Shown in pieces: positions 33,429-45,339 of a DNA stretch of 64,000 bases (the stretch's first letter is position 1; the number at the start of each line of letters is the position of its first letter). Below the pieces are notes generated by a model. The model was not told where the DNA came from. It ran no database searches and saw nothing but the letters and a program-made list of their open reading frames with translations. The position numbers were made by a program, and so were the translations under genes. Source of the DNA: Eragrostis nindensis (lineage: Eukaryota; Streptophyta; Magnoliopsida; Poales; Poaceae); the NCBI GenBank assembly GCA_012490785.1, contig JAAXCT010000087.1:1178001-1242000 (forward strand). Direction: 5' to 3'.

Positions 33429-33815
33429 AGGTAGCGAGTGATGCATCTGCTGACCTGCTGATTAGTCAGCTGACATGTAATCTGAAATGGATGTACTTGG
33501 ATGGTGTACCACCGAAAATAATTGATTGACGCATCACCTATGTCATGTATGACCGACGAGGAATGGGGAAACTGCTGAAGAAGTGGTCAAACCGCTATCA
33601 CAAGGTATGACAGAACTTCAAATTGCCTCGTTCCTCTTGTCCCATGTAGAGAAGAGTCAGCGACTAGCTTTATTTTCAGTCAAACTAATGTGAAATAGTA
33701 GATTTCAGATGACGTCTGTTTTCAGTGTAGACATATATAATTATTGTGATGTACCCTAACTCGTTCTGCTCTACAGGATCCCTCTGTAGTGATTTATTTG
33801 GTCGTTGTATATGTG

Positions 33816-33864
<49 letters not shown>

Positions 33865-34539
33865 GTACAATGGATAAAGTGTCAGTGGTACTCCTTTATC
33901 TGGTCCTGTGTTTGTTGGAACTCATAGTATCATTGAACTGCAGATGAAGGAGTTGGATGTGTCAAAGAAAGGACGTCAAACAAGACCCCAGGTTGAGGTT
34001 TTAAGCAAGGAATCAACACCAAAGGCAACGATGATTGCAGAAGACCCGAACTTGTTCTGCTCCACTGGATCCCTTTGTCGTGATTTAATTGTTAGTTGTA
34101 CACTTAAGTGTTATGTTGTAATTGTTTTACTGTTCATTAAATTTGTTCATTGCATAAACTACCTGAACTAAGACTGTTGATAGAGTGTCAGTGGACACCC
34201 TTTAATCCGTTGTTGTGTTTGTTGAACTCAAGTAAGACCGGTGTTGTCATCATTTTGAGTACCGTGTTTATGATCTCGGGCATTTGTCCGCTATTCGTTT
34301 ACATCATATCAAAAAACATATATGTGATGCGGATGTTAGAAATATGTATTTTTTCTTGTTACTCAGAAAAATATAATCTTCGATCTTCTCAATCCATTCA
34401 TCGGTCAACCCACCCTGACTTGAGCGGCCCGTGTACATCCTCTCTAGGTCGTTCGTCCTCTAACATATCAACGAGTAGTATAAAAATCATTTGCATATAC
34501 ACGATGTTCCAACTGTCTAATAGGTGAAGATAGATCCTA
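33429..34539. other. Unassigned stretch with an imperfect tandem duplication
   Basis: 33740-33940 and 34050-34240 resemble each other (GTTCTGCTCYACWGGATCCC, GAGTGTCAGTGG...GTGTTTGTTG). A short frame near 33540-33600 reads like a small protein fragment. A (TA)n microsatellite lies at 33819-33861. Nothing can be assigned to a known gene. Confidence 0.4.
33819..33861. repeat. (TA)n microsatellite
   Basis: Uninterrupted AT dinucleotide run of about 43 bases. Confidence 0.97.
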
Positions 34540-36876
34540 ATCCCACCCGAGGATGTGTAGATGATGTTAGTTTCCAAGGTCTACTCCGGTCTGAGACAGA
34601 ATTTCCGCAGCACCTCCCCGCTGTTCTCTAAATACACGTTCTGGCAGGGAGATTGTGTATCCGGAGAACAACAAGGAGATGATGCCAAAATTCTGTCTCA
34701 AACAGGAGTAGACCATGGAAACTAACCCCAACTACGCATCCTCGGGCTGTCCAAAAAACGTGGACAATTCAAAACAGATACGGTCATAGATATGCAAAAG
34801 ATCTATGATGCATCGAAAAAAATAAAGATCTGCATATATCTAACTGTATCTCTTTCGAACAGGAGACGCCTAACTATGTTATGCATGACCTACAAACATG
34901 AATAGAAAAAAGGGGTTTGTTATGCCTCACCTTGCTGCGCTGCAAAGTGACAACTGGGGGACGGTGCAAAAGTCTCTCCTGCAAAGAATGGAACATAAAA
35001 GTGTCAATTAAAAATTTCGACAGCACCTCCCCTGCACGGTGAGGTTTCCAAAACCTGTAACAAACCAATGCCACGATAGCTGACAACCACATCCAATTGA
35101 GCAATTGCATTTCATAGCTAACATCTAATTTCAATTGCATTTCATAGCTAACATCCAATTTTATTTCATTTCTTTGCTAACATCCAATTTCAATTGCATT
35201 CCATAGCGTGCCTTTTTGGATGTGCTCACCAATGAGCTCGACGATGCGCAAGGTGGTGAAGGTCGGGCGTCGAGGCGGTGAGCAGGCTGCTGAGTCGGGG
35301 AGGCCCGGGCGGGTGCAGCGGCGGGCAAGGGGCGAAGGGCGGCGGGCGAAGGCGGCCGGCCCGGGGCAGCGTGCGGCGGCCAGCCGGGGGCGGCGTCCGT
35401 CCAGGGGGCGGCGGTTGGGGTCAGCGGAGGAGGCGGGGGCTGGTCGTCGGCGGGTCGGCGAAGGAAGATGGGGCTGGCGGTCGCGGGCGGGGGCCTGCGG
35501 AGGCGGCAGCCGGCCGGCGGACGAGGCGGGGGGTGGTTGAGGAGGCTGCGGCCAGCCGGCGGAGGAGGTGGGCGGAGGTGGGGTGTCGGGGCCAGTTTCG
35601 GGCGGGACGGGGGCCGGCGGGCAGAGGGCGGCGGGCGGTAGTGGGCGCGGCATCGGCGGTAGGCGGCGGTGGGAGAAGCGCGCGATATGTGGGAGGAAAT
35701 GAGGAAGAAGAAGGCGCCGCGCACGGTTAAGTGCCCAGAAAGTTACAGTTTGTCGAGTGCCCGACACGTGGCACTTGGCAAACGTTGTCTTTTTTTTTTC
35801 AAAACACACACTTTGAAATTTCAAACATTTTTTTCATTGACAATACAATTTCAAATGAAAAAGTTGTCAACAACAAACTTTTATAACTTCTCGAGATCAA
35901 CAACTTTTATTTGTACTTTTCATTGTCAATTTGATTTCAAATAAAAAAGTTGTCAACAACAAAGTTTAATAACTTCTTGATATCTACAACTTTTACTATT
36001 TCTCCATCCGAGACTGTTTCAAAAATTCAAATTTGAGAAATTCAAACGTACTTTTTGTTGACAATTTGATTTCAAATAAAAAAGTTGTCAACAACAAAGT
36101 TTCATAACTTCTCAAGATCTACAACTTTTATTTTTACTATTTTTCCATCCGAGACCGTTTCAAAAATTCAAGATTTCAAATTTAAGAAATTCAAATGTAC
36201 TTTTCGCTGACAATTTGATTTCAAGTAAAAAAGGTGTCAACAACAAAGTTTCATAACTTCTCGAGATCTAAAACTTTTTATTTTGGTATTTTTTTATCTA
36301 ACATAATGGTAGCAACATTGTTTACAAATTTAAAATATCTCTCTTCGTGTTTTGGTAAACTATTTGAGAGTTATAGAGTTTGCGAACAAGTTTACTGCCG
36401 CTTTGTTGAATTAACAAATGACCAAAATAAAAAGTGCAGACCTTGAGAAGTTATATAACTTTGTAGTTGACAACTTTTTGATTTGAATTAATTTAATATA
36501 TCAAAAAATCAATATAAATTTTATTTGCCACGTGTAATTGGGAAAACGCTCGACAAAGGGGTGCACTCGGCAAAAGGGCCCCTTTGCCGAGTGTTTCTTT
36601 TTTGTCGAGTGCCCGAGCCCACATCGTCCAACAGCCGTCCCGATTTTCTAATGGGCGACAACCTTTGCTAAGAGGACTTTTTTTGCCGAGTGCCCATTGA
36701 CATTTTGCCGAGTGTTAGGCAAAGGTTCACCTTTGCCGAGTGCCTGGGTCCTAGCACTCGGTAAAGGTGGGTTTGCCGAATGTCTCGGTTTTTGCCGAGT
36801 GCGGCACCCGGCAAATTCTTTGTTTGCCTGAGTGGCCGAAGAAATGCACTCGTCAAACGGGAGGTTTCCGGTAGTG
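34540..36876. mobile_element. Right part of a large CACTA element
   Basis: It ends at 36876 with the complement of CACTACCGGAAACCTCC. It has many TTTGCCGAG/CTCGGCAAA subterminal words at 36560-36840 and some at 35740-35790. The interior (34925-35160) matches the interior of the complete element at 55461-58603 (CACCTTGCTG..CTGCAAAGTGAC, CGACAGCACCTCCCCTG). The GC-rich stretch 35270-35690 also has its counterpart there. I did not find the left terminus, so the left limit is approximate. Long GC-rich frames inside are low-complexity and not genes. Confidence 0.75.
35855..36290. repeat. About four tandem ~120-bp repeats inside the CACTA element
   Basis: The unit contains AAAAAGTTGTCAACAACAAA, then ATAACTTCTCGAGATC and ACAACTTTTATTT. 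Copies are diverged. Confidence 0.8.
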
Positions 36877-36963
36877 TATGCATGCAATATTTGGCTTGAG
36901 ATAAACAACGGCGGAAGCAGCAAGCGAGAAGCGCCCCTTGGTGGTAGGTGCCTTGGGTGGCCT

Positions 36964-36970
36964 TATATAA
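36964..36970 (+). promoter_or_regulatory. TATA box of the P450 gene
   Basis: TATATAA lies 62 bp upstream of the ATG at 37032, giving a short 5' UTR of about 30-35 nt. The right end of the CACTA element (36876) is only about 87 bp further upstream, so that element lies in the proximal promoter. Confidence 0.75.
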
Positions 36971-37031
36971 CGCAGAGCAAGCAGAGGGTTAGTCGCCGGC
37001 CAACAAACAAAGCAAGCACGAGCAACAATTA

Positions 37032-38650
37032 ATGGCTGAGGCAGCAAGCGAGGTGGTCGTCGCCGTGGGCGCCGGGGTGGTCCTGCTCCTGGCGCTGGTG
37101 ATGATGATTCGCGGCCGAAACCGGCTGCCGCCGAGCCCTCTGGCGCTGCCGCTGATCGGGCACCTGCACCTGCTCCGGCCTCCCCCGCACCGCGCCTTGG
37201 ACCGCATCATCGGGCGGTACGGGCCCCTGGTGTACCTCCGGCTGGGCCCCTCCACCCACTGCGTGGTCGCCGGCACGGCGGACGCGGCGCGCGACCTGCT
37301 CAAGTCGGAGGCCAGCATCCCGGAGCGGCCGCTGACGGCGGTGGCGCGGCACCTGGCGTACGACTCGGCGGGCTTCGCCTTCGCGCCCTACGGCCCGCGC
37401 ACCGTCGAGCAGCTGCGGCCCGTGCGGGAGGCCGAGCTGGCCGCCGTGCTCGCGGCGGCGCGGGACGCGGCGGCGCGCGGCGAGCCCCTCGACGTGAGCC
37501 GCCACCTCGTCCGCCTCGCCAACAACGCCGTCATGCGCATGGTGGCCACGGAGCTGCCGGGGGACATGGCGGAGGAGGCGCGGGGCTGCGCCAAGCAGGT
37601 GGCGGAGGTGGTGGCCGCCTTCAACCTCGAGGACTACGTGGCGCTGTGCCGCGGGTGGGACCTGCAGGGCCTCACGCGGCAGACGCGGGAGGTGCGAGAC
37701 AGGTTCGACGCGCTGCTGGAGGTCATGATCAAATCCAAGGAACAACGTCGCAGGGCCTTGAAGAATTCGAGGAGGACCTTGGACGACTCCACCACCACCA
37801 CCAAGGACCTGCTGGACATCCTCATGGACGCCGCGGAGGACGACAAGGCCGACGTCAAGCTCACAAGGGACAACATCAAGGCATTCGTCCTCGTCAGTAG
37901 TCATCCTCCCTCTCTTAATTGTATATATGGAGTATCGATCTTCCACCAATTAATGATTGATTCAATCATCAATATATCCAACAACTCAACAAACAGGACA
38001 TCTTCACCGCCGGCTCCGACACCACGGCCACCAGCGTGGAGTGGATGCTCGCGCACCTCATCAACCACCCGCCCTGCCTCGCCACGCTGCGCGCCGAGCT
38101 CGACGCCGTCGTGGGCACCTCGCGCCTAGTCACCGAGCACGACGTCGCGCGCCTGCCCTACCTGCAGGCCGTCTTCAAGGAGACCCTGCGCCTCCAGCCG
38201 CCGGCCGTGTTCGCGCAGCGGGAGACCGTCGAGCCCGTGCACGTCAGCGGCTACACCATCCCGCCCAGGACCTCCGTCTTCTTCAACATCTTCTCCATCG
38301 GCCGCGACCCGGCGTGCTGGACGGAGCCCCTCCGGTTCAACCCCGACCGCTTCATGCACGGCGGCGAGGGCGCCGCCGTCGACCCCAAGGGCCAGCACAT
38401 GCAGCTCATGCCCTTCGGCAGCGGCCGCCGCGCCTGCCCCGGCATGGGCCTCGCCATGCAGGCCGTGCCGGCTTTCCTCGCCGCGCTCGTGCAGTGCTTC
38501 GACTGGGCGGTGCCCGTCCCGCCGGGCCAATCCGAAGCGCCGCCCTTGGACATGGAGGAGGCGGCCGGGCTCGTCGCCGCCCGGAAGCAGCCGCTACTGC
38601 TCTTCCCCACCCCGCGCATCCACCCCACACCTCCCTTAATTCCCTCATGA
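37032..38650 (+). CDS. CYP93-type cytochrome P450 (flavone synthase II / flavanone 2-hydroxylase-like), C-helix segment missing
   Basis: Two exons, 37032-37892 and 37997-38650, with a 104-bp GT-AG intron at the position usual for CYP93 genes; 504 residues. Visible parts are an N-terminal membrane anchor (about residues 5-25), the hinge RLPPSPLALPLIGH (31-44), I-helix AGSDTT (292-297), K-helix ETLR (349-352), FNPDRF (401-406) and heme loop FGSGRRACPG with Cys434. CYP93 members of grasses (CYP93G) act on flavanones at the ER membrane with P450 reductase. Odd: after FAFAPYGP (residue 122, about nt 37397) the protein goes straight to RTVEQLRPVR. The family normally has about 16 residues between these, including the C-helix WxxxR that binds the heme propionates. 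The frame is kept, and flanking GGCCC repeats would allow a 48-bp deletion. The product is probably inactive. Whether the ancestor was a flavone synthase or a 2-hydroxylase cannot be told here. Confidence 0.9.
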
Positions 38651-39076
38651 CAATCGATCGCACTGCATGCATGCTTCACATATATAGCCATAGCTTCGAG
38701 CACTATTCGGAAGTGATCAGAACAGCACGCACGACTTCTGACGCCATGGGGAAAAAAAGAAACAGAGACTTGTATACCGGCCCTACGTAGCAATACAATT
38801 CCAGTTAATAAAGCTGATTAAACACACCTTCATGCAACATGGTGACCTGACGAACAGGCATATACTCTAGGCATGTGACCACCAGCTTGTCTGTCGTCGC
38901 ATGCATGAATGGAATATTGCTTAGTGACATGGCTAGCAGGCACCCAATCTGACTTGCTCTGGAGTTCAGCACAGTATCATACACGCCATCCATCAGCCCC
39001 TTGCAGCACCGATCCGGTAATAACATCACCGACATCAGCTTGCACATTAAGTCGTTATATAAAAAAAAAATAAAAA
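38651..39076. other. 3' flank of the P450 gene
   Basis: AT-rich non-coding sequence with AATAAAG at about 38808-38814 as a possible polyadenylation signal. No other feature is seen. Confidence 0.5.
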
Positions 39077-39985
39077 GGGCTTTTGCAAAAACGGTTCTGT
39101 TTTGGATGTCAATTCTAAAAAGGGTCTTCTTTTTAGACTTTGCAAAAACAGATTGTTTCTTGAATCTGAAGATAGGAGGAGGTCCTATTCCGTTAAGAGC
39201 GGCTAGCGGTGTTAAATGGCTTGCGAAAAGACCAACATGCCTTTTGCAAAATCAATCCTGTTTTGTTAAAGAATTGCAAATATGGTCCTGTTTTCAGCAG
39301 TAGCAATATGAAACTATAACCAGTCAGAAATTTAAATAAATGTGTACCAAATATAAATAATTTCAAATATATCCTTGTTGATTAAATTCAAATCTGAAAA
39401 TAATTTTGGCAGCACTGTATTTGTTTTTCTGACTAAAATTGATGGCCAACAAGCAAAACCTCCTCATTCTAACAACATCTCTCCCGTGGGCCCCCCACCT
39501 TTGTTCCTCCTCTTGCTGGCCCGGTGCGGCCCAGCCGCGCGCGGCCTGGCCACCGCTTGGCAGACCGAGCCCCACCGTCGGTCAAGCTGCCACGCGCGGC
39601 CCAGCTGCCGCTCTGCTGCGCCCCAGCATCATCGGCGGCGCATCCTTCCCCGCTCGTGCTTCCAAGCTTTGTCGCTGCCGCCTCCAATGTCGCCTGCCTA
39701 GGATTTGGGTTGGGGTCACGGGAGAAAGAGAGAACAGACAGAAGTATGGACGGTGCGTGACTTGGTCTGGTGAAGGAGAATAGGGGTACTTTACTCTTTT
39801 CTTCTTTTCCCAAAGGATTTGTGATTTCTTTTAATTCAAAAATTGTGCTTTAGTTGACGGCATCTGAAAAGAGGACCTAACGAAGGGTTCAAGTTTAAAA
39901 TCAGAACCAATTTTGCAAAGTTAGAAAAAGAAGATTGATTTCAGAATTGAGGTCGAAAACAGAACCGTTTTTACAAATGTAGGGC
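39077..39985. mobile_element. Foldback (Mutator-like) element with GC-rich core
   Basis: Left end GCAAAAACGGTTCTGTTTT and inverted right end GTAAAAACGGTTCTGTTTT begin imperfect inverted repeats of about 130 bp. The core (39480-39700) is GC-rich and differs in composition from the arms, like a captured fragment. No target-site duplication was found and no transposase is encoded. Mutator-like is the best guess. Confidence 0.65.
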
Positions 39986-40473
39986 GGCAGAAATTTTGTT
40001 GGTTGCTGGGGCCGTGGGTTTAATTCAGTCGCGGAAGCATAAGAGTCACTTCGGGAGCGTGCGACGCGCAGGGCAATTTCGTCCAGAATGGAGGACAATG
40101 ACTAGAATTGAGAAAATGGCTAGAACGATCAGAATTGTGAGTATGGAGGGAGTATACATTAGATTATGGAGCGTTAAATAACATGCAGTTTTGTTGCGTT
40201 GTGAAGGAGCAGTAAGCTTACTCAATTAATTATTATTGGCAGTAACAGATGTAGGTCGTCATACAGCAATGACGACCTATGATGATGAGTACTCACATGT
40301 TTACAGGCATCAACAGAACATACAAGAACTGATTACACGACACATACATGCGGGCGGTGGAGCACATTGCTGAACCCGCCGGGGCGTGCCAAGCTGAAAC
40401 CATGCATGCATGGCCTTCAGGCGGCTTTATTCCGCGTAGGATTAATTACGGACGCAACAATATAAGGAACTGA
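39986..40473. other. Intergenic, 3' flank of the sulfotransferase
   Basis: No gene is seen. Around 40260-40470 is the likely 3' UTR of the minus-strand sulfotransferase. Confidence 0.4.
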
Positions 40474-41561
40474 TCACGCAAATGAGAATCCTGATCCGGA
40501 AAGCTTTTCCTGGACGATGGCGTCAAGACGTCGCGCCATGTCCGGAGTCATGTGATTCGACCAATCTCCCACCTCCCCTTTCCGGAAGAACACACTGTTG
40601 GCGATACCAGGACCCGAACCTTCCGTGTTGACCTTGAGACGTTTCATCTTGTCGAAGCTGCATAGCCTCACGATGTCCGTGACGACGCCTGCTGCCTCCT
40701 CGCTCGCCGAGAACGGCTGCCCTACAAACTGCGCCAGCTTCCTGACATTCTCCACGGGGTCACGCAGCAGCTCTTCGTACCTCAAGAACAGCACCTTCTC
40801 CGGGCTTGCCTTGCTTGCATTCCAGTACCCAAGGACATTGTCCCAGATGGGGCCGCTCGCACTCCTGCCCTCGCATGCGGGCTCGAATATGTCGCGGAAT
40901 GAAACGTCGTGTGAACCTCTATTGGTGGTATAGTGCCATAGAGAAACGAGCATGTCCTTGGGGTCCCTGCCGATCGATGTACCAAAAATTTGTCAGCATG
41001 ATATATAAGTACGTACATTGGCAGTGCGCACAACTAATAATTAATACCGACGTCGACGATCGATCGAGGAGCTCACCTGCAGATGTAGACAATTTTGCAG
41101 TCAGGGTTGTGAGTCAAGGAGGCCGGTAGAATCGAGTGCTGCATGTGCGTGGCCATCAGCCTCGGCGACGGCAGCGCGTCCATCTTGCTCCCTTGCCCGG
41201 CGGCGAACAGCATCTCCATGAACGGCACGCATTCGTGCGGGTTGAGGCGGAGGAGCGGGTGCCCGGGATGCGCGGGCGGGTACGCGCCCCGGGCCATGGT
41301 GGCGAAGGCCAGGGCCTTGAGCCACGTCGTGCCGCACTTGGGCGGGCTCGCGAGGACCACGTCGCCGCGGCGCGGCACGAAGCCCTGCTGGATGGCCGTG
41401 AGCCCCGGCACCCACGGCGCCAGCACCCACGTGCCCTGGTAGGGCCGCAGCCACGGCTTGTCGTCGGCCGAGAGCTTGGAGGCGTCGAGCACCGGCATGG
41501 CGCCGGAGACGTCCTTGAACGGCGCCGGACCGACGACGGCCGCGGTACTTGTGTTAGCCAT
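40474..41561 (-). CDS. Cytosolic sulfotransferase (SOT family)
   Basis: Two exons on the minus strand, 41561-41077 and 40966-40474, with an intron starting GTGAGC and ending CGGCAG; 325 residues, normal for plant soluble sulfotransferases. The enzyme moves sulfate from PAPS to a hydroxyl group. Family motifs are in place: PSB loop PPKCGTTWLKAL (residues 73-84, Lys75), catalytic His139 in ATHMQHSIL, 3'-phosphate site YICRDPKDMLVS (159-170, Arg162 and Ser170), and the C-terminal RKGEVGDW (290-297). There is no signal peptide, so it should be cytosolic. It lies head-to-head with the intact UGT. The acceptor cannot be read from sequence; plant relatives act on flavonoids, hydroxyjasmonate, brassinosteroids or other compounds. 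Its neighbours make a flavonoid acceptor the first guess (inference). The gene looks intact. Confidence 0.93.
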
Positions 41562-41635
41562 GCTGCGTCAATGTCTGTCCCTCACAATTAGCTATGACTT
41601 GAGTGCGGCCGCAAGTTTGTGGGAACGGTGAGAGG

Positions 41636-41650
41636 ACAATATATCCGAGC
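41636..41650 (-). promoter_or_regulatory. Possible TATA region of the sulfotransferase gene
   Basis: On the minus strand GGATATATTG lies about 80 bp upstream of the ATG at 41561, a plausible TATA box distance. Weak evidence. Confidence 0.4.
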
Positions 41651-41839
41651 AAATCGACGACGCCGTGTCACAAACTGGAAACAGATAACTGCACTGTAAC
41701 TTTGTTTATTGTCATGCTTCCGTAAACATATTTCAGGGTACATACAAAACGGTGATATAATAACATTCCACGCACATCACGGTTTGCGTATTTTTTTTTC
41801 CATTATTGTTTAGTTTGGACGTCATAATCGAAATCATTG

Positions 41840-42180
41840 GCTACGGACAGGCTACAGCGACCATTCCCTAGAAGCATACAGATAATCTATGATCTGGCGT
41901 GAGAATTGCAAAGATAATAAAAACAACGATCATCCGGTTCGCATGCTGTGTATTGTTATTACAAAAAAATCGTTGCTTCATTGGGCAGATAGTAGCAAGC
42001 TAGAGGCATAATCATCTTGATATCTATGATCTGGCGTGAGAATCGCAAAGATTAATAAAAAACAATGATCATCCGGTTTGCATGGTGTATTGTTATCACG
42101 TACGAAGTCGTTGCATCATTGGGTAGGTAGCAAGCTAGAGGCATAATCATCTTGATATCCGAATTTGTTCAACGCTGACT
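41840..42180 (+). repeat. Duplicated upstream block, two ~150-bp units (sulfotransferase side)
   Basis: Two imperfect copies of the unit with words GATCTGGCGTGAGAAT, AACGATCATCCGGTT and GAGGCATAATCATCTTGATA. They lie between the sulfotransferase and UGT. A direct copy is at 45340-45670 and an inverted one at 32265-32830. No coding frame. Confidence 0.8.
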
Positions 42181-42189
42181 CTTATTTCA

Positions 42190-44811
42190 ATATTAAAACC
42201 GGCACGAGATATGGTGGTTGAGCCTGGGAAATTTGTGCTCAATGAAAGTTCCAATTGCAATTATTGAACTGGTAGATGCCTACAGAAGACACTTAATATG
42301 GAGGGGAACTGATTTTAATGCTCGAAAACCACCATTGGCGGCTTGGCACCTGGTAACATTACCCAAGAGCCAAGGAGGTTTGGGGGTCAAGAAACTTAGA
42401 ACACAAAATGATGCTCTGTTGATGAAGAATCTCCGCAAATTCTTTAACCAACATGACCTGCCATGGGTGAAGCTCTTATGGGACAACTACTATCAAAATG
42501 GTAAGCTGCCAGGCATACTGAAAAGAGGCTCATTCTGGTGGAAGGACGCTATAAAGTTATTGGATTTATATAAGGGCTTAGCATACCCCAAAATCATGGA
42601 TGGCAAAACTATTTTATTCTGGGAGGATAACTGGCATACATTACCAATGAAGCTACAATTTCCTAAGTTGTTCTCTTTTGCTAAAAACCCAAGCATAACT
42701 ATACAGGGCTTTCTTGGTGAAACCAATGCAGGCGTTCTCTTTCACCTCCCACTTACAGTTGAGGCATACAATCAGCTGAATGATTTACTTCTCATCACTG
42801 AGCAGATACAACTGCAAGAAAGCAATGACATTTGCAACTATATGTGGGGAGATGGACAATTCTCAACAGCAAAAGCCTAAAGTTACTTGGAAGGCAAGAT
42901 GGAAACTCATCCAGCATATAAATGGCTATGGAAAAGTAATTGCCAGCCAAATTCCGAAAAAGATCCTAGATCAGATTGATAAATATCTAAAACACTGTCT
43001 ATGGGATGGTGGGGACATCAACAAGAAAGGTGGATGTTTGGTAGCATGGAAAGATGCGTGCCGATCGAAAGAGGAAGGTGGTTTGGGCATTGTGAACCTG
43101 AGAGCGCAGAACACAGCCCTCCTTCTCAAGTTTTTACATAAATTTTACAATAAACATGACATTCCATGGGTGCAACTGACATGGCAGAAATTATACCGTC
43201 GAGCTGTGCCTCATCTTTGCAGACCTAAAGGCTCTTTCTGGTGGCGCTGTAATTAGGCTTTCAAATCAGTTTTTCATGATGGCAAAATGTCAGGTTAAAA
43301 ATGGCACATCTGTCTCCTTTTGGAATGACTCTTGGGATCTTGGAGTGCTTCGGTTGCAATATCCTCAGTTACATTCCTTTGCACACAACAAGAACATCAC
43401 AGAAAGAGACTTTCTGCAACAGGAGACTGAGGATCTGTTCTGGATGCCATTATCCAACATTGCTTCACAACAATTAACTGATCTTCAACAGAGCTTAGAA
43501 ACATTCATGCCTGACATGGAATCTGATGACTGTTGGACATATATATGGGGATCTAATGAATTTGTGACAAAGAAAGCATATAAACAGCTAATGGGGACCA
43601 TTGAAGCTTCACCATGGTTTAAATGGTCATGGAACTCCTGCTGTAAAAGTAGGTTGAGATTTTTCTTCTGACTCTTACTCAGGGATCGGCTTAGCACCAG
43701 AAATATTTTGAGAAGAAAGAACAGAGCGCTACCATCTTACAGCTGTGTGTTATGTGCTTCCAACGCCGAAGAGACTCTGCTACACTTATTTTTTGAATGC
43801 AGCTTTAGCAAATGGTGTTGGCGCTTTCTCGGGATTAATTGGAACTTGAATTTGGAACCATCAGACATGCTGCTTGCTGCACGGCCGGCTTTCAACAGTG
43901 TGATCTTCAGGGAAGTGCTCATTGTGGCCTGCTGGACTATCTGGTGTCATAGAAACAGTATGATTTTCGACAATCAATCAGTTTCACTTGGGCGATGGAA
44001 GGTAGAGTTCAAGAGAGATTTTTCCTGGGTTTCCTTAAAGGCAAAACCAGCGCTGAAATTACTGTTGGATGCTTGGCTATGTAATTTACCTTAAACTTTC
44101 TTCTTAGGTAGGGTCTTTTTTTGGGCCTAGGGCCCTGTATCATCATGTATCATGTACTTTATATAAAATTTATAAAAAAAAAGAGGTAGGGGGCTCCCCT
44201 GCTGTTCGGTCAAAAAAATTGCCAGCCAAAACACAAAGTTTTCTTTTGGCTGTTAAGGGACAGATTGAATGTAAGAGGGATGTTGCGAAGAAGGCATATG
44301 CATTTGGATGATTACACCTGTGAACTTTGTATATCGCAAAGAGAAGAAACACTCAGGCATTTTTTTATCAAGTGCAACTTTGCAAGAGCATGTTGGCTAT
44401 CAATTGGAATCAATATACAACAAAATCTGAGAATTCAACATGTTATAAAATGGCTCAAAAGAAGGATAGTGCAGCCTTTTTATATGGATATTATCATCAT
44501 GATGTGCTGGAGCATTTGGGTAATGAGAAACGGTTGGATCTTTAATAACATTTACCCCACTATTCAAAACTGCAAAAGAACCTTCCTCAAAGAAATGAAG
44601 CTGGTCCAGTACAGAGCAAAGAACAAACACAAAGAGAGACTTCAAGAATGGATTGAAAGCTGGAATGATCATTAGATGTCCCCTTAGTCTTTTCTCTCTT
44701 AGTTTCAGTTAGCTTAGCTTCTTTTTCTTTTCTGTAAGACTTGCTGTTTTATTTTTATTAATATAATCTGTAGGGGCCTTGCCCCTCCAGCTCTTCAAAA
44801 AAAAAAAAAAA
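42190..44811 (+). mobile_element. 5'-truncated LINE, split by a second LINE
   Basis: 42218-42935 encodes the distal part of an L1-type ORF2 (AWHLVTLPKSQGGLGVKKL, GSFWWKDAIKLL). The zf-RVT region resumes at 44231-44674 (CELCISQREETLRHFF.KC, CWSIWVMRNGW). It ends in a 15-A tail at 44797-44811. The 5' limit is approximate and no target duplication was recognised. Frames are close to intact apart from the nested insertion. Confidence 0.85.
42952..44216 (+). mobile_element. Nested 5'-truncated LINE with 14-bp TSD
   Basis: AATTGCCAGCCAAA occurs at 42938-42951 and 44217-44230. The insert ends CAAAAAAA. It encodes the same part of ORF2 (CLVAWKDACRSKEEGGLGIVNL near 43040, zf-RVT CVLCASNAEETLLHLFFEC near 43747) with stops near 43255 and 43670. 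It sits inside the zf-RVT-coding region of the outer LINE. Confidence 0.9.
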
Positions 44812-45339
44812 GCAAGCCCCATGAACCTTGTGCGCGAAGCCTCCGTTCTCACACTGCCCTTCCCCTCGTTGTCCACTTCTGATTATTTTTTAATGTTTTA
44901 AGTGACCAGTTTCAATTAAAATTTAGATATTTCTTTTGCTAATTCTTTATCATTTGTCCTTTAATTAATTTCAAATCTCCTTGGTTCCTCTTATTCATTT
45001 TTCAAAATGCGTCGCATTTCATATGAGCTGAAAGCATTTTTCTTGTCCTAAATCACGGGAATTTGTATCAAGATTGTCTTGGGTCTTATTGGATCAGACA
45101 AACATATTTTCTGCCAACCGTTCATAACTTTGTTTTAACGCGGCGCACAACCTAGCTACTAGATATCAGTCTCCACTCTCTAGTGTGTACTGTGCACCGT
45201 CGAGCAAATGTCCACCTCATCAATGTCGCTTGTACCCTTGCAAAATGATCCGCCGTACCACTGCTCTTTTACAAAAGCGTCGTCCCCTTAGATGCCATCC
45301 CCCGTGTGTCAAGCCTAGTGGCCCCAAACATGCCAGCGA
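44812..45339. other. Intergenic, nothing recognised
   Basis: AT-rich text without a supported frame or repeat structure that I can name. Confidence 0.4.

Noticed and set aside
35161..35824. Long GC-rich frames on both strands (also 56751-57687)
   Set aside because: They lie inside CACTA elements, are low-complexity (Pro/Arg/Gly), and are open on several frames at once.
34540..36876. Pairing the right CACTA end at 36876 with CACTACAAG at 33088
   Set aside because: The 33088 end matches the terminus at 33428 over about 30 bp and not the one at 36876, so it is a separate MITE.
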